Below are positions 23,998 through 32,369 of a DNA stretch of 64,000 nt, in pieces (position 1 is the first letter of the stretch; each line of letters begins with the position of its first letter). The notes beneath the pieces are model-generated. The model searched no databases, was not told the origin of the DNA, and was given only the letters and a program-made list of their open reading frames with translations. This DNA is from Planctomycetia bacterium. Lineage in GTDB: Bacteria; Planctomycetota; Brocadiia; Brocadiales; Brocadiaceae. Where the stretch lies: the NCBI GenBank assembly GCA_015075005.1, contig JABTVC010000002.1, positions 912,259 to 976,258 of the forward strand. Reading direction: 5' to 3'. The position numbers and the translations under genes were made by a program.

Positions 23998-25482
23998 CTA
24001 ACGTTTCCATGTGATGGGCAAAAAGATAAGTATTAAACTGTAAATTTCCAATCTCCCTAAAAGCATACAGAAGCTTAAGACCCACTTGCCTGCGTAAGCC
24101 ATATCACTATAGTTGGCCATAGGGCCTACTTTTGCCAGGCCTGGTCCACAGTTGGCCATACATGACGCCACGGCAGAAAAAGCAGTAATAATGTCTGTAT
24201 TCAAAGCGATTAATACTAAAGTACTTATACCAAAGCAGCCTAAATATACAACGAAGAATACAGAACTTTCTGTTATGATTTCTTCACTTACTGATTCACT
24301 GTTGATTTTTACGTGTTTTACCATGCGTGGTCTTATTATCCGTGTCAATTCTCTCGAGCTCGATTTTAGCAGCAACAATATCCGCACGCATTTTATGCCT
24401 CCGCCTGTTGAGCCAGCGCATGCGCCAATAAACATCAATAAAATCAAGAGAAACCTGCCGGCATTCGGCCATAAGTTAAAATCAGTGGAAACATGACCAG
24501 TTCCTGTACATACAGTGATTATCTGAAAAAAGGCGTATCGAAAAGAATTTCCTAAATCGTAATAACGATTGTCCTTGATCCCACCGTTGAAGGATTCTGG
24601 TTGGCTGAAGTACAAAGTCAGCGCTGCAAAAATAATCGCTGTCAAAATTAGACACGCAAAAAATTTGAGCTCCGAATTATTAAAAACTTTCTTAAATTCT
24701 TTTTGGAAACATTTATAGTAAAGTGAGAAATTACATCCGCAAATAAACATGAAAGCCGCAACAACAATTTCTATATACAGATTGTTATAAAATGCAATAC
24801 TGGTATTTTTCGTAGAAAAACCAGCAGTAGATACCGTACTGAAGGTATGGCATATCGCATCAAAAAAGTGCATGCCCCCACAAAAGAGGGCTAACAACAT
24901 AGATGCGGTAATGACGAGATAGATGATCCATAGTAATTTTGCCGTCTCACCAATCCTTGGTTTTAATCTGTCGGCAGTGGGGCCGCTGACCTCAGTGCTA
25001 AAAAGCTGATATCCACTAATGCCCATCGCAGGCAACAAGGCAACGAAGATAACGATAATTCCCATGCCGCCTAACCAGCAAGTAAATGCCCTCCAAAAGA
25101 GAATGCTTTGGGGTAGTACCTCAACATCTTTAAAAATAGATGCCCCTGTAGTTGTGAAACCGCTGGTTGTCTCAAAAACAGCGTCACAATACGTTGTGCA
25201 CACACCAGAAAACCAGAAGGGAAGTGCGCCCAGAAAGATACACACGATCCAGCTAAACGTTACAATGGCAATACTGTCCCGAATGCCAATTTCCACAACC
25301 CTTTTCCTGAAAATTGCCTTACTTAATCCACCCAAGATACCAGTAATGATGATGGTATATGTAAATGCCCACATTGCTGCATCGTTGTTATAATAACAGG
25401 CCACGCCAAATGGAATAAGAAGGATTGCAGCCAGCATGAGCACCAGGTTGCTTACCGTATACAAGACAACAGGTATATTCAT
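23998..25482 (-). CDS. trkH: TrkH-type potassium uptake channel subunit
   Basis: 494 residues with about ten hydrophobic segments. The four selectivity-filter loops of the TrkH/KtrB family are visible: ETTSGFTTTGAS, FSTVSTAGFSTKN, VCTGTGHVSTDFN and SCMANCGPGLAKVG. Conserved LGGMGIIVIFVALLPAMG and GGCGGS-like GACAGSTGGGIKCVR are also present. It forms the membrane pore for K+ (sometimes Na+) uptake and is gated by TrkA, whose gene lies 28 bp upstream in the same operon. Confidence 0.95.
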   Translation of the reverse strand: MNIPVVLYTVSNLVLMLAAILLIPFGVACYYNNDAAMWAFTYTIIITGILGGLSKAIFRKRVVEIGIRDSIAIVTFSWIVCIFLGALPFWFSGVCTTYCDAVFETTSGFTTTGASIFKDVEVLPQSILFWRAFTCWLGGMGIIVIFVALLPAMGISGYQLFSTEVSGPTADRLKPRIGETAKLLWIIYLVITASMLLALFCGGMHFFDAICHTFSTVSTAGFSTKNTSIAFYNNLYIEIVVAAFMFICGCNFSLYYKCFQKEFKKVFNNSELKFFACLILTAIIFAALTLYFSQPESFNGGIKDNRYYDLGNSFRYAFFQIITVCTGTGHVSTDFNLWPNAGRFLLILLMFIGACAGSTGGGIKCVRILLLLKSSSRELTRIIRPRMVKHVKINSESVSEEIITESSVFFVVYLGCFGISTLVLIALNTDIITAFSAVASCMANCGPGLAKVGPMANYSDMAYAGKWVLSFCMLLGRLEIYSLILIFLPITWKR

Positions 25483-25510
25483 AATCTGTGTGGTTTATAC
25501 ATGGATGAAT

Positions 25511-26872
25511 TTATGTCCGGTCTTTCTTGCTGACGAAAAGGGATTGAACTTTTTCTATAGCGTTGGGCAGGGCAAAGACGATGACTCTCTCATTGGGGTT
25601 AATTATGGTATTGCCTGCCGGTATCTGCATGGCGCCTTCGCGAACAATAGCGCCCAGGATTGAACCTTGGGGAAAGGGTATCTCACGGAGAGGTTTACCT
25701 ACGATCTTTGAGCCTTCCACAGCTACCAGCTCTATGGCCTCGGCCTCACTTTGATGAAATTTTACTACAGAAAGTGTGTGTCCGCTCCGAATATGCTGTA
25801 ATATAGAACCCACCGTAATGAGACGTGGATTTATTACAATATCTATACCTAATGAATTGATAATGGGTACAAATGTCGGGTCTACCGTAAGCACGATTGC
25901 CTTCTTTGCGCCAAGTCTTTTGGCTAACAACGAAGACAGGATATTGGTCTGTTCGCTTTCGGATACAGCCACGAAAAAATCAGCGATGTCAATAGATGAT
26001 TCCTTTAGAAGGTCAATATCAAGTGCATTTCCCTGAAGTATGATCGTTTTATCAAGAATCGTTGCTGCTTGTTGGGTTTTTTCTCTGTTGGGTTCAATCA
26101 TGGTAACCCCAATCTTTTGATCTTCCAGTTTTTTTGCCAGCTCAATGCTTGCGCGATTTACACCATAGATAACAACCTTTGTAACCTCGTCTGCACGTCT
26201 GTTAACCATTGGCAGAAAATAAGGTATTGCCGCTTTTGCCACGAGCACAAAGATGTTATCGCGTGGCAGTATTTTAGTTTCGCCAGACGGGATGACCATC
26301 TCCTCATTTCGCTGGATGGCAACGATGAGGAATGAATCTGTAGATTCAATTTCCTTTAATTCAGAGAGTTTTTTCCCCGCGAGTGGGGCATCAACAGGTA
26401 CGTTGAACCCCCTCAAAAGGATATCGCCTTCTGTGAAATCAGCTACATAGATCGCCCCCGGTGTTCCAATAATATTTAAAATAGAATTAACCGTGATTTT
26501 TTCCGGATTTACAACGTGATCTATGTGGAAGCCGTTTTGGTGTATAACTGGTTGGTCATCGTTAAACTCGGGGCTTCTTATCCGGGCAATTTTGGTTTTG
26601 ACGCCGTAATTGTGAGCAATCATACATGCCACCATATTGATCTCATCACTGTTGGTAACTGCCAGTAATATATCGGTGTCTTTTATCCCAGCCTCTTCCA
26701 GTATCGTTGGGGAACTGGCGCTTCCTGATACAACACAGACATCCAGTTTTTCACTAATCCGCCTTACAAGATCCTGGCTTTTTTCAACGACTGAGATGTC
26801 ATGTCCCTCTTTTGATAATTGCTTTGCCAGATTAAATCCAACTGCACCTGCGCCGACAATAAGTATTTTCAT
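25511..26872 (-). CDS. trkA: Trk system potassium-gating protein TrkA
   Basis: 453 residues, the length of a full TrkA with two RCK repeats. Each repeat is a Rossmann domain followed by a TrkA-C domain: MKILIVGAGAVGFNLAKQLS with an acidic strand end (VVEKS) in the first, and VVIYGVNRASIELAKKLED in the second from about residue 228. TrkA-C segments occur near 140-215 and 370-450. It is a cytoplasmic NAD(H)/ATP-sensing ring that gates TrkH. The gene is followed by trkH, 28 bp downstream, and preceded by the HEAT-repeat lipoprotein gene (32 bp). Confidence 0.95.
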   Translation of the reverse strand: MKILIVGAGAVGFNLAKQLSKEGHDISVVEKSQDLVRRISEKLDVCVVSGSASSPTILEEAGIKDTDILLAVTNSDEINMVACMIAHNYGVKTKIARIRSPEFNDDQPVIHQNGFHIDHVVNPEKITVNSILNIIGTPGAIYVADFTEGDILLRGFNVPVDAPLAGKKLSELKEIESTDSFLIVAIQRNEEMVIPSGETKILPRDNIFVLVAKAAIPYFLPMVNRRADEVTKVVIYGVNRASIELAKKLEDQKIGVTMIEPNREKTQQAATILDKTIILQGNALDIDLLKESSIDIADFFVAVSESEQTNILSSLLAKRLGAKKAIVLTVDPTFVPIINSLGIDIVINPRLITVGSILQHIRSGHTLSVVKFHQSEAEAIELVAVEGSKIVGKPLREIPFPQGSILGAIVREGAMQIPAGNTIINPNERVIVFALPNAIEKVQSLFVSKKDRT

Positions 26873-26904
26873 AAATATACGAATGCCTCAAATATCATTA
26901 TTCT

Positions 26905-29022
26905 TTAGTCCTTGCCGCCGGATGTTACTTCATGCCCTACATGCTGCCTTATCTTGTTTGAATTGACTTTGTCTTTTGCGCACTGTTCACGCAATGTCTG
27001 GAATTGTGACTTAAATAACTCACCACCCAGACTGGGGTCCTCACTTTTCAGGCCGTTGATAAGACCCTGTACATCCTCATACTTTTCTTGTTCAGCAAGT
27101 GTCTTCGCAATATCCAAACGACCCTGCCAATATACTTGATTGTTTTCCGGGCTTTCTTTGATCCATGCAGAATAGTATTCTAATGCACGATCATATTGTT
27201 TTGTCTCTTTTAAACACTGGATAAGTTCTATTTTTGTGGTGTTGTCAGCAGGGGATTGTTTTACAACCTCCTCGTAAAGACCAAGCGCCTTTTGCCAATC
27301 TCTTAATGCAAACAGGGTTTTCGCTAACTTTATCCTGGCTTGTAAAATCTTTTCCTTCATATCGGGCTGTTTCGAATATTCTGTGATTTGTCTCCCAAGG
27401 ATGACCTCCGCCCTTTTATAATCTTTGTTGGTATAAAAGGTGGTTGACACGGTATCCATACTATCAAAATTCATATTTTTAATATTAACCAGAGATCCTG
27501 CTGCTTGTTCCGCTACACGTTTGTCGCTATCCTGAAGCGCTTTTATCAATGACTCTATTGCCTGTTGATTTCCAATTTGTCCTAATGCCGTAACAGCCGA
27601 TTCTCTTACCCGCGCACTGGTATCGGAGAGGAGCTTAATAAGTGAATCCACGCAGATAGGGTTTCCGATTTTACCCAAACTATCGGCTGCATACCAACGC
27701 ACCCGTTCCTGTTGGTCATTCAAAGCGGCAACCAGCGGCTCCACTGCGCGGCTATCTCGGAGCTTTCCAAGGGCGGCAGCCGTATTTTCCCGTATTATTG
27801 ATTCTTTGTGCGTCATAAAAGTGATTAGGGGATCGACTGCCATCGTATCTCCAATTTGCCCAAGCGCTTCAATCACTGCAGATATCACGGATAAATCGGT
27901 ATTGCTGCTCAATGCTGAAATTAAAACGCCTTCTGCCTCTCGTTTTCCCAATTTACCCAAAGCTTTAGCGGCCTTTTCCCTGACTGCCAGACTTTCATCA
28001 TGCATGGCGTTAACGAGGGGTTTCACTGCCCTCTCATCGCCAATCTCTCCCAGTGCCTGAACAATTTCAATGCGAACCCCTTCATCTTTATCGGAAATGG
28101 CATGAATCAGTACATCGACAACAGAGGGGTCTTTGATCTTTATTAATTCTTTTGCGGCAAATATTTTTACTTCCGGATAATCGCTCTTAATGGCCTCAAT
28201 TAATGGTTTTGTATCCATTCTGTCAGGCCGGCTCTCAAGCAATTTAATTGAGTTTTGAGCTACTTCAAGTTTCATTTGTGTGATCTTTGTCTCTAGTTGT
28301 TTCTCGTTCTCTTCCTGCTTTAATACGATGTCTTCCAGCCACTGTTCCCTTGTTTTTGTTTTATTAAGAGACCACCACTCGTCCCACCATGCAGAATCGT
28401 TGCCGGTGGTCAATTTTGTAATCTTTTCAAGGGATTTTTTTGCAGCATCCTCTAACCCGCGATCGCCTACTGCAAGCATTTTAATTAAAGGTTCAACGGC
28501 GTCCCTGTCATTCGTATATCCTAACGCCCTTGCCAATAATATCCTCGTATGCATAGTGCGCTGAGAATCCAGCATTGCTTCCGTTATCTTCTGAATAGAA
28601 TTTCTTGTTTTTAACTCCCCAAGCGCCTCTACCACGGCGTTCTGTATTGCAACAGAATCACTATCCAGTAAATGAATCAGGACATCGGTTGCCCGATCGT
28701 CCTTGGTAAATCCAAATGCTTTAATAATGGTTATCTTGACGTCATCATGCGCCTTGTCGTCTTTTAATATTCTTACCAATGGGTCCTGTGCATTGAGAAG
28801 ATTGAGTCCCAATAAAGAAACAGCCGCAGAGCTTCGTATGGTAGGATCGTTAGAATGCAACTGCTCTGACCACTCATCCATTTTTCTTCGAAGTTCTATG
28901 GCAGTTTTTAAGTGCACCTTTTCAAGCGCAACTTTTTCAGAGATTGCCGCACATCCTAATATGCCAGACAGGCTTATCGTTATAAGTAATATGCTATAAA
29001 GCAATTTTTGTAGTTTTTGCAT
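26905..29022 (-). CDS. HEAT/PBS-lyase-repeat and TPR lipoprotein
   Basis: 705 residues. There is an N-terminal signal peptide with lipobox ISLSGILGC (Cys near residue 24), so it is probably a lipoprotein. From about residue 55 to 230 and 265 to 520 there are tandem HEAT-like (PBS lyase) repeats of about 31 residues of the form DPSVVDVLIHAISDKDEGVR, IEIVQALGEIGDERAVKPLV and IRENTAAALGKLRDSRAVEP. The end (about 535-680) is helical and TPR-like (ALGLYEEVVKQSPADNTTKI). Such solenoids serve protein-protein contacts in the periplasm. It shares the operon with trkA and trkH; a functional link is not evident. Confidence 0.85.
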   Translation of the reverse strand: MQKLQKLLYSILLITISLSGILGCAAISEKVALEKVHLKTAIELRRKMDEWSEQLHSNDPTIRSSAAVSLLGLNLLNAQDPLVRILKDDKAHDDVKITIIKAFGFTKDDRATDVLIHLLDSDSVAIQNAVVEALGELKTRNSIQKITEAMLDSQRTMHTRILLARALGYTNDRDAVEPLIKMLAVGDRGLEDAAKKSLEKITKLTTGNDSAWWDEWWSLNKTKTREQWLEDIVLKQEENEKQLETKITQMKLEVAQNSIKLLESRPDRMDTKPLIEAIKSDYPEVKIFAAKELIKIKDPSVVDVLIHAISDKDEGVRIEIVQALGEIGDERAVKPLVNAMHDESLAVREKAAKALGKLGKREAEGVLISALSSNTDLSVISAVIEALGQIGDTMAVDPLITFMTHKESIIRENTAAALGKLRDSRAVEPLVAALNDQQERVRWYAADSLGKIGNPICVDSLIKLLSDTSARVRESAVTALGQIGNQQAIESLIKALQDSDKRVAEQAAGSLVNIKNMNFDSMDTVSTTFYTNKDYKRAEVILGRQITEYSKQPDMKEKILQARIKLAKTLFALRDWQKALGLYEEVVKQSPADNTTKIELIQCLKETKQYDRALEYYSAWIKESPENNQVYWQGRLDIAKTLAEQEKYEDVQGLINGLKSEDPSLGGELFKSQFQTLREQCAKDKVNSNKIRQHVGHEVTSGGKD

Positions 29023-29326
29023 AAGAAAACTATTTATAATTTATCTGTATACGATCATTTGTTTTGACAAAAGGGTAGCAGTTGGCGAGGATGTTGATGC
29101 AGTTATTCATAGTAAGATCATTTTCATATTACCAAATTTTACTTCTCCAGTCAATATAAAAGACAATCACCATGAGTTAAAAAATGGGATTTGCCGTTTC
29201 TGGGGAAAGGTTTACTGTTTTAAATAAACCGAAACATTGACGGTTAACATATCTATCTATATCCTCCAATAGGGAAGTTGATGTTCGTCGAGAAGCAGGG
29301 GATGAAAGTTGTCGTCACTAACTATG
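29023..29326. other. Gene-free stretch
   Basis: About 300 AT-rich bases between two minus-strand genes. No coding frame, RNA gene, repeat or convincing terminator was recognised. It should contain the promoter of the HEAT-repeat lipoprotein/trk operon. Confidence 0.5.
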
Positions 29327-29941
29327 TCATTGGGTGATTTCTTTGGACAAGTCTATGACAAGCCAATTCTCATGGCCAGGTTCAAAACTTTGTCCTGCAG
29401 AAGGAATTAATTTCCAAAAACCGCTATACCTTTTTCTCACAGGGTTTTCCGGTTTTGTATAATATCTTTTTTTCTCTGACATGATATCATTATATGTTTG
29501 AAATTTATGAACGTGGCTGAAGACAACATTCAGATTGCGACCCTCTATAAATAATATACAATAATTATGCCGATCAGTTAAAAGCAGGCGTTTAAAATAC
29601 GATGAAACGGTAACGACCTGCAGTGGCGTTGCATCTGAAAACGCTTTCACCACTAAGGGGACTAGTTTTTTTATCTCTTCGTCCTGAAAGACCCTTAATG
29701 TCCCCGTTCTTTTAAATAGCCCTTTTTCCTTATAATAAATATTTGATAATACATTTGCGGTAATATCTTCCGCAAGTTCATAAGGATGGTTAAATCGGAT
29801 ACGATTGCCATTCTTTTTCACGGGCAATTTTTTATTTTCTATCGCAACCTTGCCGTATTCATAGGTATACGCATAGATATTACGTAGCCCGAAAGAGAAT
29901 GCCACGCAGAGGATTCCAACATATAAAATCGTTCGTTTCAA
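29327..29941 (-). CDS. Secreted protein of unknown function
   Basis: 204 residues with a clear signal peptide (MKRTILYVGILCVAFSFGLR then NIYAYTYEYG). The mature part is basic and rich in aromatic residues; it has HPYELAEDITANVLSNIYY, TLRVFQDEEIKKLVPLVVKA and the block WLVIDLSKE at the end. I do not recognise a family. It is probably periplasmic. It stands alone, about 110 bp downstream of the glutamine amidotransferase gene on the same strand. Confidence 0.65.
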   Translation of the reverse strand: MKRTILYVGILCVAFSFGLRNIYAYTYEYGKVAIENKKLPVKKNGNRIRFNHPYELAEDITANVLSNIYYKEKGLFKRTGTLRVFQDEEIKKLVPLVVKAFSDATPLQVVTVSSYFKRLLLTDRHNYCILFIEGRNLNVVFSHVHKFQTYNDIMSEKKRYYTKPENPVRKRYSGFWKLIPSAGQSFEPGHENWLVIDLSKEITQ

Positions 29942-30049
29942 ATTTGATTTCTCACGAATAAAAAGGAATTATTTGGATGTCCATGCGGAGGTTTTATCTT
30001 GCGTGTTCTTTTTTAGAAGAAGTTTTTGAAAGGTCTAAGGGTCTTAAGT

Positions 30050-30799
30050 TTATCCTTTCACTTCATGGTTAAAAGAAAAATACTTTTTCTTTAACAAACC
30101 CGCTACAGTGAAAAAATTTACATAGAACCGTTCCGCTTGTTTCATATAATCTTTCTCTAACGTGCCATAATCTGCTAACATTTTTTGTTTATCAGAGACA
30201 ATGCCCTTGAGAGATGCTAATTCTCCTTTATAAGCATCGGCCCACTGAGCGATCATATCTTTTGTCACTTCGACATGGAACTGGATACCATAAGCGTTCC
30301 GGCCGTATTGTAACGCCTGGTTCTGACAAAGTTCTGAGAAGGCCAATCGTTTCCCGCCATCCGGTATGCCAAAGGTATCGCCGTGCCATTGGAATACCTT
30401 GAAAACTTCCGGAAGGTCTCTAAATAAATCATTCTTTAATCCCTCATCATTAAGAACTATCTTGTACCATCCAATCTCTTTCTCAGGATTTTTTGTCACA
30501 TGAGCGCCGGTCGCCTTTGCAATCAACTGTGCACCCAGACAGATTCCCAAACATGGCACTTCCTCTTCAACAATTCTTTTCAGCAAGAGATCCTCTTCTT
30601 TCAGGAACCGGTATTTCTCCTCTTCATATACATTCATGGGACCACCGAGACAAATAACCGCACGAAAGTCTTTTTCCAGTTTCGGCACTTTATCGCCATA
30701 TGAGAGATCAATAGCTGTATATGGTAACTTGTTATCTTCCAAAAAATCTGCAAGAGTGCCAGGGCCTTCGATATCGATATGTTTTATGAATATGATCAC
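30050..30799 (-). CDS. Class I glutamine amidotransferase (GMP-synthase-like)
   Basis: 249 residues. The triad of a type 1 glutamine amidotransferase is visible: the nucleophile elbow CLGICLGAQLIA (about residues 96-107), and the His and Glu in YGIQFHVEVTKDM (about 170-182). VICLGGPMNVYEEEKYRFL is the oxyanion-side block typical of the stand-alone GMP-synthase-like subfamily. No synthetase domain is attached. It hydrolyses glutamine or a gamma-glutamyl compound; the true substrate is unknown. Confidence 0.85.
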   Translation of the reverse strand: MIIFIKHIDIEGPGTLADFLEDNKLPYTAIDLSYGDKVPKLEKDFRAVICLGGPMNVYEEEKYRFLKEEDLLLKRIVEEEVPCLGICLGAQLIAKATGAHVTKNPEKEIGWYKIVLNDEGLKNDLFRDLPEVFKVFQWHGDTFGIPDGGKRLAFSELCQNQALQYGRNAYGIQFHVEVTKDMIAQWADAYKGELASLKGIVSDKQKMLADYGTLEKDYMKQAERFYVNFFTVAGLLKKKYFSFNHEVKG

Positions 30800-30832
30800 A
30801 GCTCAACCTCGAAGAATTAACTGTTCGGTCAA

Positions 30833-30955
30833 GTGAAGTTTGGTTGTCATTCCTTCGCACGTGTCATTCTGAACGAAGTGAAGAATCTTGTTCTCGCTCA
30901 GGGCGACAGGTGGAAAGGCATACTTATTTTGACGTTCATACAACCAAACTTCGCT
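30833..30955. repeat. Inverted-repeat element with TCATTCTGAACGAAGTGAAG core
   Basis: AGTGAAGTTTGGTTGT (30833-30848) faces ACAACCAAACTTCGCT (30940-30955), 15 of 16 matched. The interior holds TCATTCTGAACGAAGTGAAG followed by AATCTTG, a motif found dispersed in many bacterial genomes and repeated in diverged form at 32038-32090. It is probably a MITE-like insertion between the amidotransferase gene and the DUF4338 remnant. Confidence 0.6.
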
Positions 30956-31217
30956 TAGCTAAATAATTACCGAAAATAAAATTAAAAAAATTATTGTGCC
31001 ATGAATACGAATATTTAAATATACAGAAGTTATAGGGTGAATACAAGATGAAAGTCGATCAGTCTTTCGCGTGCACAAAGACCCGGAAGAAATCGAAATA
31101 AGTGCACAAACAATCTCATATCGCGGCAAGGCCGCAACCACATCCCCCTTAGTAAAGCTTACTGTTGGACAATTATTTTGCAGGACAAAATGAAGTAGCA
31201 ATGGCATACTATGGTAC

Positions 31218-31866
31218 ATGAAGCCAAAAGTAAGTCAAAGCGAAGAAGTTGGAGATGGAGGATGTGAGGGAGAAAGCAGATGCCAGGAGTACGAGCTGTG
31301 GGAATTGGCAGAGACCGCGGTGGCGTTGGTAAGGGGGAGAAATGATTGCAACTATAGTATATGGAAGGAGATGTTGGAAGAGCATCATTATTTGCATGCA
31401 GCAAAACTGTACGGTCAGCAGATAAAATATTTAGTAAGGAGTTCTGAGATTGGGTGGATAGGAGCGATGTCGTTTTCATCGTCGGCATGGCGAGTAAGGG
31501 TACAGGATGAGCGATTGGGATGGGATGAAGAGGCGTATAAGGTAACGCCAGTGCTGGTGGAAACCCTATGTGGAGAAAGGGCGTTATGAAAGGCACCTGT
31601 TATAAGGCGTCGAATTGGGAGTATTTGGGTGAGACACAAGGACGGGGAGGAACGACAGATATCATAAGAACAGACTTTCCAGGAAGCATGTGTTTGCCTA
31701 TGAGTTAGAAGAGGGCATACAGGTTATTGCAATGCTTGGGGGATTTATAAAGGGCAAAGGTAGAGAGCCTGGCGTGGAAGTAATGTGGCTGGGGATGCGA
31801 AGGCTTGCTGATATTTTGACAGGTGTTTCTCTGGCAATGAATGTTCATCAATTTTTGATGCCATAG
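31218..31866 (+). pseudogene. DUF4338 (DruA-like) protein, multiply frameshifted
   Basis: Reading across frames gives a near-complete DUF4338 core. The first frame has EEHHYLHAAKLYGQQIKYLV then GWIGAMSFSSSAWRVRVQDE and RLGWDEEA. Later come GTCYKASNWEYLGETQGRGG, then (next frame) NDRYHKNRLSRKHVFAYELE, and a C-terminal extension to MNVHQFLMP ending at 31866. At least three single-base indels lie near 31570, 31588 and 31650, two of them in A or C runs. DUF4338 is the domain of Druantia protein DruA and of stand-alone, transposon-like relatives; no other Druantia gene (DruE helicase) is here. Decayed mobile or defence gene. Confidence 0.7.
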
Positions 31867-32037
31867 GCAATAAATTTTGTCTTTGGAGACTTTTTGCTTT
31901 TTAAGGAAATTCAAAACTGATATTCAGAATTTTCTTCACGCCTTTATGTTTTAGTGGCGAAAAAAGTTAATGGAAATGAAACACCCGTGACCTAAAGGTC
32001 ACAAAGGGGTATAAAATCTGGCGCTGCTCTTCGGCCT

Positions 32038-32090
32038 GTCATTCCGGACGAAGGGAGAAATCTTAGGCTTTCTCCTTTGGTCGAAATGAC
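32038..32090. repeat. GTCATTCCGGACGAAG-type inverted repeat
   Basis: GTCATTCCGGACGAAGGGAG faces CTCCTTTGGTCGAAATGAC around AAATCTTAGGCTTT. It is a diverged relative of the core at 30854-30890. Just upstream, GTGACC-TAAA-GGTCAC (31987-32002) is a separate perfect short palindrome. These lie in the leader region of the sigma-54 activator gene, upstream of its promoter. Confidence 0.55.
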
Positions 32091-32131
32091 AATTACAGGT
32101 GAACACCAATTAAAAATTGTTTTATTTTCGC

Positions 32132-32160
32132 TTGACACAGAAGTGATTATACTGTATTAG
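32132..32160 (+). promoter_or_regulatory. Putative promoter for the riboswitch/sigma-54 activator transcript
   Basis: TTGACA (32132-32137), 17 bp, then TATTAG (32155-32160). The start would be about 30 nt before the riboswitch candidate. The -10 element is weak. Confidence 0.4.
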
Positions 32161-32195
32161 TGCCCATACTAACAGTATCAATAAAAATAAAAACA

Positions 32196-32285
32196 CATCA
32201 CGATAAGGGCAAACCTTGAGTGATCAGGGGGCGCAAAGTAAAGGGTCTTAAAACTTACAGGGACGTAGTTTCCAAAGACTTAGTT
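32196..32285 (+). promoter_or_regulatory. Candidate c-di-GMP-I (GEMM) riboswitch
   Basis: The segment carries the ordered GEMM-I blocks: AAGGGCAAACC (32205-32215), then the hairpin CCTTGA-GTGA-TCAGGG (32214-32229) with a GNRA tetraloop, and directly after it GGCGCAAAG (32230-32238), matching the conserved GGACGCAAAGC. GGGTCT (32243-32248) and GTAGTTTCC (32265-32273) occupy the places of the tetraloop receptor and the closing GGTTACC-like segment, but diverge from consensus. An intrinsic terminator (32302-32357) follows and then the start codon of a sigma-54 activator. Known GEMM-I RNAs bind cyclic di-GMP and control motility, adhesion and secretion genes. The two conserved purine-rich blocks plus the GNRA stem are the strong evidence; the 3' half is weaker. 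Confidence 0.65.
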
Positions 32286-32301
32286 ACATAAATAAAGATA
32301 G

Positions 32302-32357
32302 CCTTACTGCCGAAGATGTTTTACATAAACATTTTGCAGTAAGGTTTTTTATTTTTT
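32302..32357 (+). terminator. Intrinsic terminator in the activator leader
   Basis: CCTTACTGC (32302-32310) pairs perfectly with GCAGTAAGG (32336-32344), followed by TTTTTTATTTTTT. It sits between the riboswitch candidate and the ATG at 32370, the standard position for riboswitch-controlled attenuation. Confidence 0.8.
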
Positions 32358-32369
32358 AGGTATGTTGCT

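Noticed and set aside
31159..31596. Minus-strand frame of 145 codons over the DUF4338 remnant
   Set aside because: The opposite strand carries clear DUF4338 motifs; this frame is its antisense shadow.
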